Origin: Lachnospiraceae bacterium
GTDB taxonomy: Bacteria > Bacillota > Clostridia > Lachnospirales > Lachnospiraceae
Direction: 5' to 3'
Length of the DNA: 42,725 nt
Assembly: GCA_009774145.1 (NCBI GenBank)
Contig: VSND01000035.1
Coordinates: 1 to 42,725, forward strand
Below, piece after piece: positions 24,525 through 34,450 of the stretch. A program made the position numbers and the translations under genes. Every line of letters begins with the position of its first letter. The first letter of the stretch is position 1. A model generated the notes under the pieces. That model was not told the origin of the DNA. It searched no databases and saw nothing but the letters and a program-made list of their open reading frames with translations.

Positions 24525-26348
24525 TTATTTTTCGCTCACCCGGATATTTCCGTTTTTTCCTTCCTCCACATTGATTGGAAGACACATGGACACCGTGGTT
24601 CCCATTCCCTTTCTGGAGTGAATCTGCAGATGCTCATCTGTATGATAGACATAGCGAATCCGTTCTCTGATATTCCGAATGCCAATATTGGCTCCACGCT
24701 CCCATCTCGTATTCTCCTCCATGACTTCAAGCAGCCTTTCTTCACTCATCCCTGCACCATTATCAGAGACTTCCACATAAAGAGTCTCTCCCTTCAGGCT
24801 CACGGCAATACAGATGCAGCCACCCAGCACCTCTCCGTTTTCATCTTTATTCCCCAGTATCCCATGTGCAAGCGCATTTTCCACCAGCGGCTGCAGAATA
24901 TTTTTCATAATCAGGCAGTCCTCTGCTTCCTGTTCAACCACATACTTTACTTTAAAGGTTCCTTCATACCGGTATTCCTGAATGAGCAGATACTGCTTTA
25001 CCACATCCACTTCCTGTCTTACTGTATCAAATACTTCTGATATCTCAATCCGCAGACGGTCACGCAGAATTTCGATCATTGCCTTATTGACCACCATCAC
25101 ATCCTCATTGCGTCCTTTCTGTGCCAGATACGTAATGGTGTTCATTGTATTATAGATAAAATGCGGATCCACCTGGGAAATCAGCAGACTGTACCGCATG
25201 GTCTGTTCCAGTTTCTCTTTCTCCACAATTTCATCAATCATTTTCTCCAGCCTGCTGGCCATGATATTAAACGCCTCACCAACTCTCCCGATCTCATCCT
25301 GCGAACGAATCATTACCCGCACTTTCAGATCCCCCTGTGCGATTGCCCTCATCTGCTCAGATACTTCACTTAACGGCCGGATAAATTTGCGGACAATCAT
25401 TATCAGAGCAATCATCACAACAATTCCAAACAGTGCCACGCTGAACAGAATCATCAGACTCTGGGAACGGTTTTTGGAAAGCACTTCATCCCTGGTCAGA
25501 TAAGAGATCAGCTTCCAGCCTCCCGGATCCAGCCACCGAACTGCATAGATCCCCTCCTCTGCAACATAAGAACCTTCCAGATAAGAGTCGCCATACTGCA
25601 TATTCTGCAGTACTTTCCCGCAGTCAATGGAAGAATAAGCTGTCCCCGGCTGGATGACTTTATTTTCTTCGTTCAGAAGAACATAATCTTCGCAGTAATC
25701 TCCGATATCCTGAACGATATATACAATCTCATCATAGGAAGAAATCACGACCAGCCTGCCTTCCATACCATTTTTATGATATTCCTGTACATACCCGTAT
25801 CCTTTTGTAAAGTTCCCTCCAAAAAGCGTAGTCGAATCTCCCTGAGAAAAGACAAACGGTTCCATAAGCATGATCTTTTTATCATTTTTTTCGTATTCCG
25901 GCAATATCTCCCGCCGAATATACGATTTTGTACTTTCAGACAACCCTACCGTATTGGTACTGAACGGACAGTCCCCATAAATTTCCAGATATATGCCCAG
26001 TACCCGATAAGATGAAACCCCGTCTTTGTGTCCGGTATTGGAAAGGAATAACCGAAGATTTGCCATATTGGCATCATTCGGAGACGTAATGTATTCCTTC
26101 AGCAGACGATTCAGTTCGTCATCCGATGCCACCACGCCGGAAAACCGTTTCAGTTCATTAAAGCACTGACTGATCCGCATACCGACCTGTTCGTTAAAAT
26201 GCATGGCTGTCTCCACCTCCGGACGGCTGGATATGGAATACACCACACTCGGGACTACAGACATGACCACAGCATATACAATAATAAAAGCCAGAATCTG
26301 CGTCAGCAGAAGTTTTTGCGAAAGCGATAAACGGTTTTTACAGATCAT
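24525..26348 (-). CDS. YesM-type sensor histidine kinase
   Basis: Membrane sensor kinase of 607 residues in the family that controls carbohydrate uptake. An N-terminal helix (about 14-38) is followed by a large extracellular dCache-like domain (about 40-290), a second helix (about 292-315) and HAMP (RKFIRPLSEVSEQMRAIAQG). The His_kinase domain has its acceptor in QVDPHFIYNTMNTITYL, where most relatives have NPHFLYN. HATPase_c has LQPLVENALAHGI and VSDNGAGM. It overlaps the YesN-like gene by ATGA and sits at the end of the arabinoside operon. Its signal is probably an extracellular arabinose-containing sugar or its binding protein (inference). Confidence 0.94.
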   Translation of the reverse strand: MICKNRLSLSQKLLLTQILAFIIVYAVVMSVVPSVVYSISSRPEVETAMHFNEQVGMRISQCFNELKRFSGVVASDDELNRLLKEYITSPNDANMANLRLFLSNTGHKDGVSSYRVLGIYLEIYGDCPFSTNTVGLSESTKSYIRREILPEYEKNDKKIMLMEPFVFSQGDSTTLFGGNFTKGYGYVQEYHKNGMEGRLVVISSYDEIVYIVQDIGDYCEDYVLLNEENKVIQPGTAYSSIDCGKVLQNMQYGDSYLEGSYVAEEGIYAVRWLDPGGWKLISYLTRDEVLSKNRSQSLMILFSVALFGIVVMIALIMIVRKFIRPLSEVSEQMRAIAQGDLKVRVMIRSQDEIGRVGEAFNIMASRLEKMIDEIVEKEKLEQTMRYSLLISQVDPHFIYNTMNTITYLAQKGRNEDVMVVNKAMIEILRDRLRIEISEVFDTVRQEVDVVKQYLLIQEYRYEGTFKVKYVVEQEAEDCLIMKNILQPLVENALAHGILGNKDENGEVLGGCICIAVSLKGETLYVEVSDNGAGMSEERLLEVMEENTRWERGANIGIRNIRERIRYVYHTDEHLQIHSRKGMGTTVSMCLPINVEEGKNGNIRVSEK

Positions 26349-27943
26349 TCCGGATTCATCCTGTTCATTCTTCGGTATTCATTGGGTGTTACACCTGTGA
26401 TCTGCTTGAAGATCTTGCTGAAGTACTGACTGGAAGCAAAGCCGACCTTTCCTGCCACCTCATAGATCATATAATCCTGTTCATCAAAAAGCTGCTTTGC
26501 CTTCTGTATCCGAAGATTATTCAGATAATCGCTGATCCCGACTCCCACCTCCTCTTTAAATTTGGTGGACAGCCATGACACACTTAAGTTTACCTGCTTT
26601 GCCACCAGGTTTGTAGACATGTCTTCACAGGCATAATTCTTTTGAATATAGCTCATGGCTTCCTGTATGGATGATGAATAAGCCGTCTCATACTGTTCGC
26701 CGGATATCCTGCTGATCTCTTCAAATTTATACTGAAAGAACTTTACCATATCGTAAGGATTTCTCAGGTCATACTGTCCTGCGGATTCTGACAGACTGAA
26801 TCTGCGTCCGCTCTGTACGCCTTTCAGCAACAGCTCAAACCGGCTCATGGCCATCACAATCCCTTTTACATACCAAAGGTATGTAATATAATCTTCCTGT
26901 TCAATGGCAGTCAGCACCGTATCCATATAAGCAGCCATCCGTTCCCGATCCACAACCCGCAGTGTTTCACAGATCTGCTCCCAGGAGACCGTCAGCTCTG
27001 CCTGACCTTCCGGAACCGGAGGAGAACAGATCATCAGTTCCATGATCTGAGGATTTTGCCTTACATAGCACCGGTCAAACTGACTCCTGTTTTCCCTGTA
27101 AAATTTTCCAAACGGACGCACTGCGCACCCTTCTGAATAGAAAAACAGGTCAAAGCTGTTTTTGTCCCTCTGGTTTACTTCCCTGAAGATACGATCAGCC
27201 AGGCAATAAAGCCTTTGATAAATATCTTTTTGAGAAATCACATTTCCTTTCAGTTCAAAAACCGCCAGTACATCCGTGTCGCTGACTGCAAAAACCGCAA
27301 TGTTTTTCAGTTCCCCAAGATCCGACTGCTTCTGAACAAGCATTTTTAAATAAAACTCATCCAGATATCCTTCCTGACAAAGCCCCGGAAAATATTCGCT
27401 CAGGAACCGCGGAATCCGTCTCTGAGTAAGAATCATATAATAATATTTTTTGTGAAGGCGAATATACTCCGTCTCCCCCAGGATCCCCTTGTATTCCTTT
27501 TCCTCTACATTTTTCAGAAACAGTTCTTTAAAGATCATACTTTCCGTATACTGCTTTTTCTGCTGCTCTCTCTCAATCTTTTCCCGAATCTTCAGAATTT
27601 TGGTTGCAAACAGTTCCTCGTCCATGTCGCTTTTCAGCAGATAGTCATCAATTCCCAGGCGTATTGCTTCTTTTACATAATCAAAATTTTTATACCCGGA
27701 CAGGAACAGGATATGAGTGTTCTGATCGATCTCCCGAATGGCAGCCGCAAAATCCAGTCCGTCCATCCCCTGCATGCATACATCGCTCACCACCAGATCC
27801 GGACGGGTCTTCCGAAACACCTTCAATGCCTGTCTGGCATCCGTCAGTGTTCCCACCACTTCAAAGCCATACATTTCCCAGCTTACTATATTTTCCAGAT
27901 ACTCTAAAGCCATCTTTTCGTCATCTATTAAAAGCACCTTCAT
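26345..27943 (-). CDS. YesN-type response regulator, AraC family
   Basis: Cytoplasmic regulator of about 532 residues. The receiver comes first (LLIDDEK acidic pair, phospho-Asp54 in DLVVSDVCMQGMDGLDF, Lys in FLSGYKNFDYVKEA). A long linker region of about 300 residues follows, then two AraC helix-turn-helix motifs at the C-terminus (NLVAKQVNLSVSWLSTKFKE and IYEVAGKVGFASSQYFSKIF, ending GVTPNEYRRM). The frame is open to 27979, but the predicted transcript starts near 27991. An AGGGTGGG box precedes the two adjacent ATGs at 27946 and 27943, so one of these is the likely start. It probably activates the abfA-led operon and perhaps its own promoter. Confidence 0.93.
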   Translation of the reverse strand: MKVLLIDDEKMALEYLENIVSWEMYGFEVVGTLTDARQALKVFRKTRPDLVVSDVCMQGMDGLDFAAAIREIDQNTHILFLSGYKNFDYVKEAIRLGIDDYLLKSDMDEELFATKILKIREKIEREQQKKQYTESMIFKELFLKNVEEKEYKGILGETEYIRLHKKYYYMILTQRRIPRFLSEYFPGLCQEGYLDEFYLKMLVQKQSDLGELKNIAVFAVSDTDVLAVFELKGNVISQKDIYQRLYCLADRIFREVNQRDKNSFDLFFYSEGCAVRPFGKFYRENRSQFDRCYVRQNPQIMELMICSPPVPEGQAELTVSWEQICETLRVVDRERMAAYMDTVLTAIEQEDYITYLWYVKGIVMAMSRFELLLKGVQSGRRFSLSESAGQYDLRNPYDMVKFFQYKFEEISRISGEQYETAYSSSIQEAMSYIQKNYACEDMSTNLVAKQVNLSVSWLSTKFKEEVGVGISDYLNNLRIQKAKQLFDEQDYMIYEVAGKVGFASSQYFSKIFKQITGVTPNEYRRMNRMNPE

Positions 27944-27997
27944 CATCTGTCCCACCCTGTCTGAAGTCTTTTCCTGCATCCTGCCGCTGACACCTCA

Positions 27998-28026
27998 ATT
28001 ATACAATGGCACTCGGACCAATGCAA
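27998..28026 (-). promoter_or_regulatory. Internal promoter of the yesN/yesM-like pair
   Basis: Minus-strand TTGCAT (28021-28026), 17-nt spacer, perfect TATAAT (27998-28003). The -35 lies inside one arm of the palindrome described next. Predicted start about 27991. Confidence 0.65.
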
Positions 28027-28063
28027 TAAACCTCATTCCAGGTTCTGCATTGGTCCCAGTGCC
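28008..28063. repeat. Palindrome in the permease-yesN gap
   Basis: Arms GGCACT-C-GGACCAATGCA (28008-28025) and TGCATTGGTCC-C-AGTGCC (28046-28063) pair over 17 bp with one C:C mismatch around a 20-nt centre. It may be an operator, or an RNA hairpin that attenuates read-through from the transporter genes. No T-run follows on the minus strand. Confidence 0.7.
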
Positions 28064-28075
28064 TGTATCTGTCTT

Positions 28076-29059
28076 CTAGGCAATCATTTTTTCCAGAGCC
28101 TTTTTCTCCTTCCGATTCTGAATATAATCCAGGATCCGCTGATTGTTATAGGTATAGATCATGATTACCAGCAAAAATACACCGGATGCCGTATCCTGCA
28201 GCGATGACGACAACCCCATGCTTAAAAGTCCGCTTGTCATCAGATTCAGCACAAAATTTCCTATGAGAATACCCACCAGCAGATTGCAGTATGGTTCCAG
28301 TGCAATTCCCACATAGATCCCCAGCAGACAGTTAAAGATAATGTTTGTGCTGGACATATAGGATGCCGTATCAATGGAGCCCTGAATGGAAATCTTTAAA
28401 AGTGCCGCTACTCCAAGAAAAACGGAAGAAACCACATAACACAGAAATGCCGTCCGTTTTGTATTTACGCCTCCGCACTTCGCGATCTGCTGTGAGCTTG
28501 CGCATGCTCTTACATGATACCCGAATTTTGTATAATTAAATATGAGACAGAACAATACAAACATCACTGCAAAAACAATCACGCAGTATGGAAACCGTCC
28601 CAGCATCGTGTAATTACCGCTGATTGCTGTTACCCACGAAATACTTGCCAGGTTTGAACAGGTCTCATAAATCATGCAGACTCCCAGTGCCGTCACAATA
28701 GCCGGAACTTTCATAAAAATATAGATGAGTCCTGAAAGAATCCCAAGAAGAATCCCGAGTCCTGTTACAATCAGTGCAAACGGAACCAGCCCAATGTCAT
28801 AGAGATATACCATCTTTGCTCCGAACATGGCTGCAACCATGACAATCGCACCGGCACTTAAATCCATTCGGTTGCATAATACATTACAGCACATGGCATA
28901 GGAAATAAGTGTGGGAACCAGCGTCTGCTTAAAGTTCATGATGATGCTGGATGCTTTTCCAAATTTTCCGCCCGACAGAATAAAAAAGAGCAGATATACG
29001 AGTGCAGGCAGAAGGATGACAACAACGGTATTTTTTATTTTGGTGGATGCTGTATTCAT
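28076..29059 (-). CDS. Ribose-type ABC transporter permease (second)
   Basis: Integral membrane subunit of a monosaccharide importer, about 327 residues with 8-10 hydrophobic helices. GAIVMVAAMFGAKMVY and the segment FGYHVRACASSQQIAKCGGVNTKRT match the RbsC/BPD_transp_2 family loop that contacts the ATPase. The ATG at 29059 has AAGGGG 8 nt upstream and is preferred over the frame opening at 29089. It is the second of two non-identical permeases flanking the binding-protein gene, so the channel is likely a heterodimer. Confidence 0.92.
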   Translation of the reverse strand: MNTASTKIKNTVVVILLPALVYLLFFILSGGKFGKASSIIMNFKQTLVPTLISYAMCCNVLCNRMDLSAGAIVMVAAMFGAKMVYLYDIGLVPFALIVTGLGILLGILSGLIYIFMKVPAIVTALGVCMIYETCSNLASISWVTAISGNYTMLGRFPYCVIVFAVMFVLFCLIFNYTKFGYHVRACASSQQIAKCGGVNTKRTAFLCYVVSSVFLGVAALLKISIQGSIDTASYMSSTNIIFNCLLGIYVGIALEPYCNLLVGILIGNFVLNLMTSGLLSMGLSSSLQDTASGVFLLVIMIYTYNNQRILDYIQNRKEKKALEKMIA

Positions 29060-29092
29060 CTTCGTTCCCCTTTCCGGTTTGAAAATCAAAAC

Positions 29093-30307
29093 CTAATTTA
29101 CGCCGTGTCTCTCCATCGTATCTTCAGAGCTGTATTTTGCACCCATTTCAACCAGCATCTCTGCCGTTGCATTCGGATTGTACTTCACGATAACGTCTTT
29201 CAGTTCTTCATCGGTCCAGCAGTAGACACCATCTGCATGCAGATAGGCTGCATAGTTCTCAAATTCTTCTCCGGTCTTACAGGTAATAAAGTTCACCGGA
29301 ACTTCCGTCTTCTCCAGAGGCGTTCCATTCAAGGCATTATACATGAAGATAAACGGAAATACCACGTCTACATACTGTCCGCCGATTGCGCACACTACAT
29401 CGCCGCTTTCCAGATACTCGCCGCAGTTTTCAGAAAGATCTACAAAGGCAATCTTAACCTGTCCTTCTCTTCCTGCAGATTTGATCGGCTCCATACAGTA
29501 CTCAATGCCAAGCAGTGTAATCGCAATTCCGTCAATTGTTTCATCTGCCGCCAGATAGTCTTCTACCGCTTTGGTAAATTCCAGCCCTCTGTACTCGCCG
29601 GCTTTCTTGATTTCCGGATGTTCTTCAAACGCTTCCATCATACCGTTCCAGCGTCGGTCATGGCAGGTGATGCCCGGCTCATAACCAATCGGGGCAATAT
29701 TTTTACAGCCCGCATCGATCAGACTCTCTATGATATCTTTCCCTGCCTGAACCTCTGATTCATATGCACCGCCTACAAAATAATCGCTCGCATATACCTG
29801 GTCTTTGATCTGTTCATCAATCTGCGACCAGCCAACTCCCATATATACGCCGTTATCTTCGCAGATCTTCAGTCCCTGCAGTACCGCCGTTCCGGAAAAA
29901 TTTGTTGTAATAATACCGTCAACTCCCTGTGCACACAGATTCTCGATCCCTGCCAGATAAGTTTCATCTGCAAAGTTCTCTATAATATAATAGCTGAATT
30001 TTACGGAGAATGCTTTGCCAAGATAGTCCGTATATGCCTTTAATTTTGCACACAGATAATCCGTTGTTGTATGGATAATCACTCCAACGGTATACTCACC
30101 GTTCTCATCACCGCATACCTCTCCGGTCTCTCCGCCCCACACTTCCGCGGTCGTCTCATCTGCTGCCGGTTCCCCGGAAGGTTCCGTACTCCCGGCTGCT
30201 TCCGTGTCCGAAGCCGCCGGTGAAGGTGTGTCATTCGAATTACCGCAGCCAAACAAAGATACGGCCATTGCAGCTGCCAGTATAAGTGCTGTTAATTTTC
30301 TTTTCAT
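29093..30307 (-). CDS. Sugar-binding lipoprotein (periplasmic-binding-protein type I fold)
   Basis: Extracellular binding subunit, about 404 residues. The signal peptide ends in lipobox SLFGC, followed by a Ser/Glu/Ala linker. The mature protein opens with a strand-helix pair (YTVGVIIHTTTDYLCAKLKA) and has the type I pattern IENLCAQGVDGIITTNFSG. Two adjacent ATGs (30310 and 30307) follow AGGAGG; the second has 7-nt spacing. Substrate inferred as arabinose or a related monosaccharide from the neighbouring GH51 gene. It is more divergent than typical RbsB proteins. Confidence 0.92.
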   Translation of the reverse strand: MKRKLTALILAAAMAVSLFGCGNSNDTPSPAASDTEAAGSTEPSGEPAADETTAEVWGGETGEVCGDENGEYTVGVIIHTTTDYLCAKLKAYTDYLGKAFSVKFSYYIIENFADETYLAGIENLCAQGVDGIITTNFSGTAVLQGLKICEDNGVYMGVGWSQIDEQIKDQVYASDYFVGGAYESEVQAGKDIIESLIDAGCKNIAPIGYEPGITCHDRRWNGMMEAFEEHPEIKKAGEYRGLEFTKAVEDYLAADETIDGIAITLLGIEYCMEPIKSAGREGQVKIAFVDLSENCGEYLESGDVVCAIGGQYVDVVFPFIFMYNALNGTPLEKTEVPVNFITCKTGEEFENYAAYLHADGVYCWTDEELKDVIVKYNPNATAEMLVEMGAKYSSEDTMERHGVN

Positions 30308-30336
30308 CATTTTTCCTCCTGATTTACTTTTAAAAT

Positions 30337-31290
30337 TTACTGCCAGATGCCATCTTTGTTTTTCATATAGGTCAGAAAAACAATGATGAGCAGAACGAGT
30401 CCCTGAATTCCTTCAATCACGCGTTCATTGATTCCCAATATGATCAATCCATTACGCAGCAGAATGACCGAAAAACTGCCAATCAGCGCACCGACCATTT
30501 TTGCCCGCGAACCGCCGGAAAGGGGAACTCCTCCTAAAACCAGAGCCGTAATGACATTCATCTCCAGCCCCTGTCCAGTCGATGTACTGACGCTTCCCGC
30601 TCTCGCCATCAGAATAAATCCTCCGATGCCAACGGTAACTCCGCTGATGAGATAAGCAGCCATTCGGGTCCGTTCCACATTGACTCCCGCCTGCTGTGCT
30701 GCCAGCGGATTTCCGCCAATCGCCTTATTTGCTTTCCCAATGGAACTTTTTTCAAAAAGGAACCAGCAGATCAGATATACCACGATCAGCACCGTGATTT
30801 TCACGGTCCAGTTATCATAATCATAGATATATACCGGTACACTGTATTTCTCTTTGGCACATACGGTGTTCAGAATCCCCCGGCACATATACATAATACA
30901 TAAGGATGTAATAAATGGAGACACTCTCAAATAAACAGATATAAAACCATTTACTGCAAACCACATAACAGCCGACAAAATGTTGACCAGAAGAATCACC
31001 GGAAGCGGTGCTCCCGCCCGTCCTGCCAGTATGGCTGTCAAAACACTGAAACCAATCACTCCTCCATAGGACAGATCCATTCCCGCATGAGAATACACGA
31101 ACACCGCCCCAAATGCCATGATCGCCACGTAGACGGACTGGTTCAGAATACTTTTCATATTTCCAACTGTCAGAAGCTTTCCTTCTCCAAACACCTGAAA
31201 TACAAAAATCATAACGGCAAGCCCCAGAAAAGGTATCAGTTTTCTCAGCAAATCAATCGAAACGTTTCCCTGTTTCATCCCTGTTTCCAA
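30337..31290 (-). CDS. Ribose-type ABC transporter permease (first), TTG start
   Basis: Integral membrane subunit of 317 residues with multiple helices. Family segments are GAVFVYSHAGMDLSYGGVIG, the ATPase-contact loop SIGKANKAIGGNPLAAQQAG and the conserved LGGVPLSGGSRAKMVG. The start is probably TTG at 31290, because GGAGGAGG lies 6 nt upstream of it; the next in-frame ATG is 12 nt further and badly spaced. It pairs with the ATPase encoded just upstream and the second permease downstream. Confidence 0.93.
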   Translation of the reverse strand: METGMKQGNVSIDLLRKLIPFLGLAVMIFVFQVFGEGKLLTVGNMKSILNQSVYVAIMAFGAVFVYSHAGMDLSYGGVIGFSVLTAILAGRAGAPLPVILLVNILSAVMWFAVNGFISVYLRVSPFITSLCIMYMCRGILNTVCAKEKYSVPVYIYDYDNWTVKITVLIVVYLICWFLFEKSSIGKANKAIGGNPLAAQQAGVNVERTRMAAYLISGVTVGIGGFILMARAGSVSTSTGQGLEMNVITALVLGGVPLSGGSRAKMVGALIGSFSVILLRNGLIILGINERVIEGIQGLVLLIIVFLTYMKNKDGIWQ

Positions 31291-31307
31291 ACAGTACCTC
31301 CTCCTTT

Positions 31308-32807
31308 CTATACCATCTCTTTAATCAATGTGGATTCATTCAGTTCTGCAGACCGTTCAAACACCTTCTGGACTTTTCCGTTTTTCATGATCATGATTCG
31401 ATCACTCATACCGATCAGTTCCGGAAGTTCCTCTGATATCATGATGATGGATTTTCCCTCCTGCTTCAACCGATACATCAGCTGATACATGAACGCCTTC
31501 ACCCCAATATCAATTCCTCTGGTGGGACAGTCCAGGATAAAAATCTGCGATTCATTCCCCAGCCACTTCCCAAGCACAACCTTCTGCTTGTTTCCTCCGC
31601 TTAAATCCCTGACATCCTGCTCAATCTCTCTGCATTTAATACTGAGATTTTCCACCTGTATGCCAGTAAAGGCCTTTTCTTCTTTTTTAGAGATCAGTCC
31701 GGCCTTTGCCAGTTTTCCAAGTGAAGGAAGCACCGTATTATCCAGGATACTTGCAGAAAGGATCAGCGCCTCCTGATCACGGTTTTTCGACACATATCCA
31801 ATCCTGCCGGCAATGGCCTGCCTCGTATTTCTGATTCGAGCGCCATTTCCCTGCGTCACAGAACCGTACAGCGGTTTTTCAATACCAAACAATACCCTTC
31901 CCAGATCATGCATCCCACAGTCTGTCAGGCCCCCGATTCCGAGGATCTCGCCCCTGTGCAGTTCCAGCGACACACCTTCCAGCGTATGTCCCATATAAAT
32001 GTTTTCCGCTTTCAGTACGACTTCATTCGAAAAACTCCCGTCATAATCGCTGCGGTAATAATCTCCGGTCAGTTTCCGGCCTACCATCAGCTCTTTGATC
32101 CGTTCTTCTTCAAATTCTTCTTTTGAAAGCTGTTCAATAAAATCGCCATCCCTTAAAACAATCAGTTTATTGCATACTTCCATGATCTCTTCCAGATCAT
32201 GGGAGATAAAAATAACCGCTTTGTCCTCTTTCTGGAATTTTTTAATCAGCCGGTAGATGATGTCCCGGCCCTTCTGGGACAGTGCCGTCGTCGTCTCGTC
32301 CACAATAAAAACATCCGGTTCTGTATAGATTCCCCTTACAACCTCAATCAGCTTACGGTCTTCAAGGCTGTACCGTGCAATGGGCGCCTCCGGGTCGATA
32401 TCCGTAATACCGATCCTTCCAAGAGCTTCCCGGGCAGCCTGATACATCTCCCGCCGGTTTACAATACCTTTCCGGGCAAAGAGCTCCTCTCTCCCCAGAA
32501 AAATATTATCGGCTACCCGGATTCCCGGCAGGGTTCCCATTTCCTGCGTAATCATACTGACCCCATGCTTTTGGGCATCCATTGCATGTAAAGGCTTATA
32601 CGGCTGTCCTTTCAGTTCCAGTGTGCCGGAAGTCGGGGGACAGATACCTGACACAATAGAGGAAAAGGTAGATTTACCGGAACCATTCTCTCCAATCAGA
32701 CCCACAACTTCTCCTCTTTTCACTTCAACAGATATTCCATTCAGCGCATGGGTCAGGCCAAAATGTTTTACAATCTGATCTGATCTCAGTAAAACTTCAC
32801 TGTTCAT
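31308..32807 (-). CDS. Sugar ABC transporter ATP-binding protein (RbsA/AraG type)
   Basis: Cytoplasmic ATPase of 499 residues with two fused ABC domains. Domain 1 (about 1-245) has Walker A GENGSGKST, Walker B VFIVDETTTAL and H-loop FISHDLEEI, and a divergent signature YSLEDRKLIEVV. Domain 2 (about 250-499) has no proper Walker A (GIGGLTDCGMHDLG), as in other RbsA-type proteins. It keeps the signature LSGGNKQKVVLGKWL and Walker B IFILDCPTRGIDIG, with Cys replacing the usual Glu. The ATG at 32807 follows GAGG by 7 nt. It starts 28 nt after the arabinofuranosidase gene. Confidence 0.95.
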   Translation of the reverse strand: MNSEVLLRSDQIVKHFGLTHALNGISVEVKRGEVVGLIGENGSGKSTFSSIVSGICPPTSGTLELKGQPYKPLHAMDAQKHGVSMITQEMGTLPGIRVADNIFLGREELFARKGIVNRREMYQAAREALGRIGITDIDPEAPIARYSLEDRKLIEVVRGIYTEPDVFIVDETTTALSQKGRDIIYRLIKKFQKEDKAVIFISHDLEEIMEVCNKLIVLRDGDFIEQLSKEEFEEERIKELMVGRKLTGDYYRSDYDGSFSNEVVLKAENIYMGHTLEGVSLELHRGEILGIGGLTDCGMHDLGRVLFGIEKPLYGSVTQGNGARIRNTRQAIAGRIGYVSKNRDQEALILSASILDNTVLPSLGKLAKAGLISKKEEKAFTGIQVENLSIKCREIEQDVRDLSGGNKQKVVLGKWLGNESQIFILDCPTRGIDIGVKAFMYQLMYRLKQEGKSIIMISEELPELIGMSDRIMIMKNGKVQKVFERSAELNESTLIKEMV

Positions 32808-32835
32808 ATTCTTTCCTCTTGTCAGCCTGATAAAT

Positions 32836-34368
32836 TTAACCCAGTACGATAATATTCCACGACAGCTTCGGAAGTACCACGGCAGTTCCCTGAACACCGG
32901 TTATATCCAGTTCTTTCATTGTTACATTGTCCGGCTGCTCAATGGTATTACGCAGTTCCATGTCCTCCCCAAACAGTGCCAGATGCTTTTTTATCTTTTT
33001 GTCACCATAGCCCTGAAGCTCCATGGTAAATTCCGTATCCTCATCCTGACTGCAGTTCAGCACGAATACACGCACTTCATCTGTTTCCTCATTATATACA
33101 ACTGCCGGTTCCACAATTGGAAGCTCACCGAAATCGCAGGAATAAGTCGGCGCTTCCACCACTGCCTTCATGGTGATACCATGCCCGTATTTACTCAGCA
33201 TATGGAACGGATGATAGATCGTCTGTTTAAAAACGCCTCCTCCCCGAACCGTTGTAATCGGCGCAATTACATTGACAAGCTGTGCAAGACAGGCAATCTC
33301 CACCGTATCCACATTATTCAGAAGCGTGATCCCAAGGCCTCCTACAACCAGCGCATCCAGAAGCGAATATTTTTCCTGAAGAATACCTGGTGCGATCTCC
33401 CATTTTTCTGCAGAAGTCATTTCAAACGTAGTCAGTCCGGCCAGATCGTCCAGAGAGTCCAGTTTGATATCCTGAAAATTCCACACATTCCACTCATCCA
33501 GGCAAATCTTGATATCCTTTTCAAAATGATTCTTTGCCTTTACAAATTCCACTGCCCTGGCGCTGTTCTTAATATGATTGTCCAGCTGTCTGTACGACGC
33601 AAGGAAACTGGCCGTTCCCTGTCCGGAATTCATCGTATAGTTATGCGTCGAAATATAATCCACCTGTTCATACAGTCCGGTCAGCATCACACGATCCCAG
33701 TCCAGATAGGTGGGCAGCATTTCATAACTGCTTCCGCACGCCACAAGCTTGATGGACGGATCCACCCATCTCATGATCTTGGCTGCCTCCAGTGCTTTTT
33801 TTGTATAATCCTCTGCGGAAAGATGGCCTGCCTGCCAGCCCCCTTCCATCTCATTTCCAAGACACCAGTATTTCACCTTATATGGTTCGGGATGTCCGTT
33901 TTTCGCACGCAGATCACTCCACCAGGTTCCGCCCGGATGGTTGCAGTATTCCACCAGATCGCCTGCATCCTTGATATTTCCGGTTCCCAGATTGACCGCG
34001 ATCATCGGCTCAACCCCCACTTTTCTGGCCCACTGGCAGAATTCATCGATACCAAATTCATTGGTTTCAATGGACGCCCATGCATAGTCCATCCGTTTCG
34101 GCCGGTTCTCTTTTGGTCCGATTCCGTCATGCCAGTCATAGCAGGATACAAAATTTCCGCCCGGATAACGGATAACCGGAACTCCCAGTTCTCTGACCAG
34201 ATCTGCCACATCCTGACGATATCCCTTTTCATCTGCAGTCGGATGACCCGGCTCATAAATTCCGGAATAAATACTCCGTCCCAGATGCTCCGTAAAAGAA
34301 GCGTACAATTTCTCATCAATCTTTCCGATGGGATAATGTTTGTCACTGAAACATTTTGCGCTTTTCAT
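32836..34368 (-). CDS. abfA: Alpha-L-arabinofuranosidase, GH51
   Basis: Intracellular retaining glycosidase that releases L-arabinose from arabino-oligosaccharides. It has 510 residues from the ATG at 34368, which has AAGGAGG 6 nt upstream. The (beta/alpha)8 barrel holds the acid/base Glu in WCLGNEMEGGW and the nucleophile Glu in ICLDEWNVWNF, followed by the C-terminal beta domain (EEVRVFVLNCSQ-like strand pattern). VIRYPGGNFVSCYDWHDGIG is a GH51 hallmark. No signal peptide, so its substrate must be imported. It is the first gene of the operon with the ABC importer and the YesN/YesM pair. Confidence 0.96.
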   Translation of the reverse strand: MKSAKCFSDKHYPIGKIDEKLYASFTEHLGRSIYSGIYEPGHPTADEKGYRQDVADLVRELGVPVIRYPGGNFVSCYDWHDGIGPKENRPKRMDYAWASIETNEFGIDEFCQWARKVGVEPMIAVNLGTGNIKDAGDLVEYCNHPGGTWWSDLRAKNGHPEPYKVKYWCLGNEMEGGWQAGHLSAEDYTKKALEAAKIMRWVDPSIKLVACGSSYEMLPTYLDWDRVMLTGLYEQVDYISTHNYTMNSGQGTASFLASYRQLDNHIKNSARAVEFVKAKNHFEKDIKICLDEWNVWNFQDIKLDSLDDLAGLTTFEMTSAEKWEIAPGILQEKYSLLDALVVGGLGITLLNNVDTVEIACLAQLVNVIAPITTVRGGGVFKQTIYHPFHMLSKYGHGITMKAVVEAPTYSCDFGELPIVEPAVVYNEETDEVRVFVLNCSQDEDTEFTMELQGYGDKKIKKHLALFGEDMELRNTIEQPDNVTMKELDITGVQGTAVVLPKLSWNIIVLG

Positions 34369-34450
34369 AAAAAACCTCCTTCTCTGCAACTGTTCATAGT
34401 GAAATTTTACTCTTTTCCTTCTGAATTCTCGTTTACTTTTTTCTTCTGTT

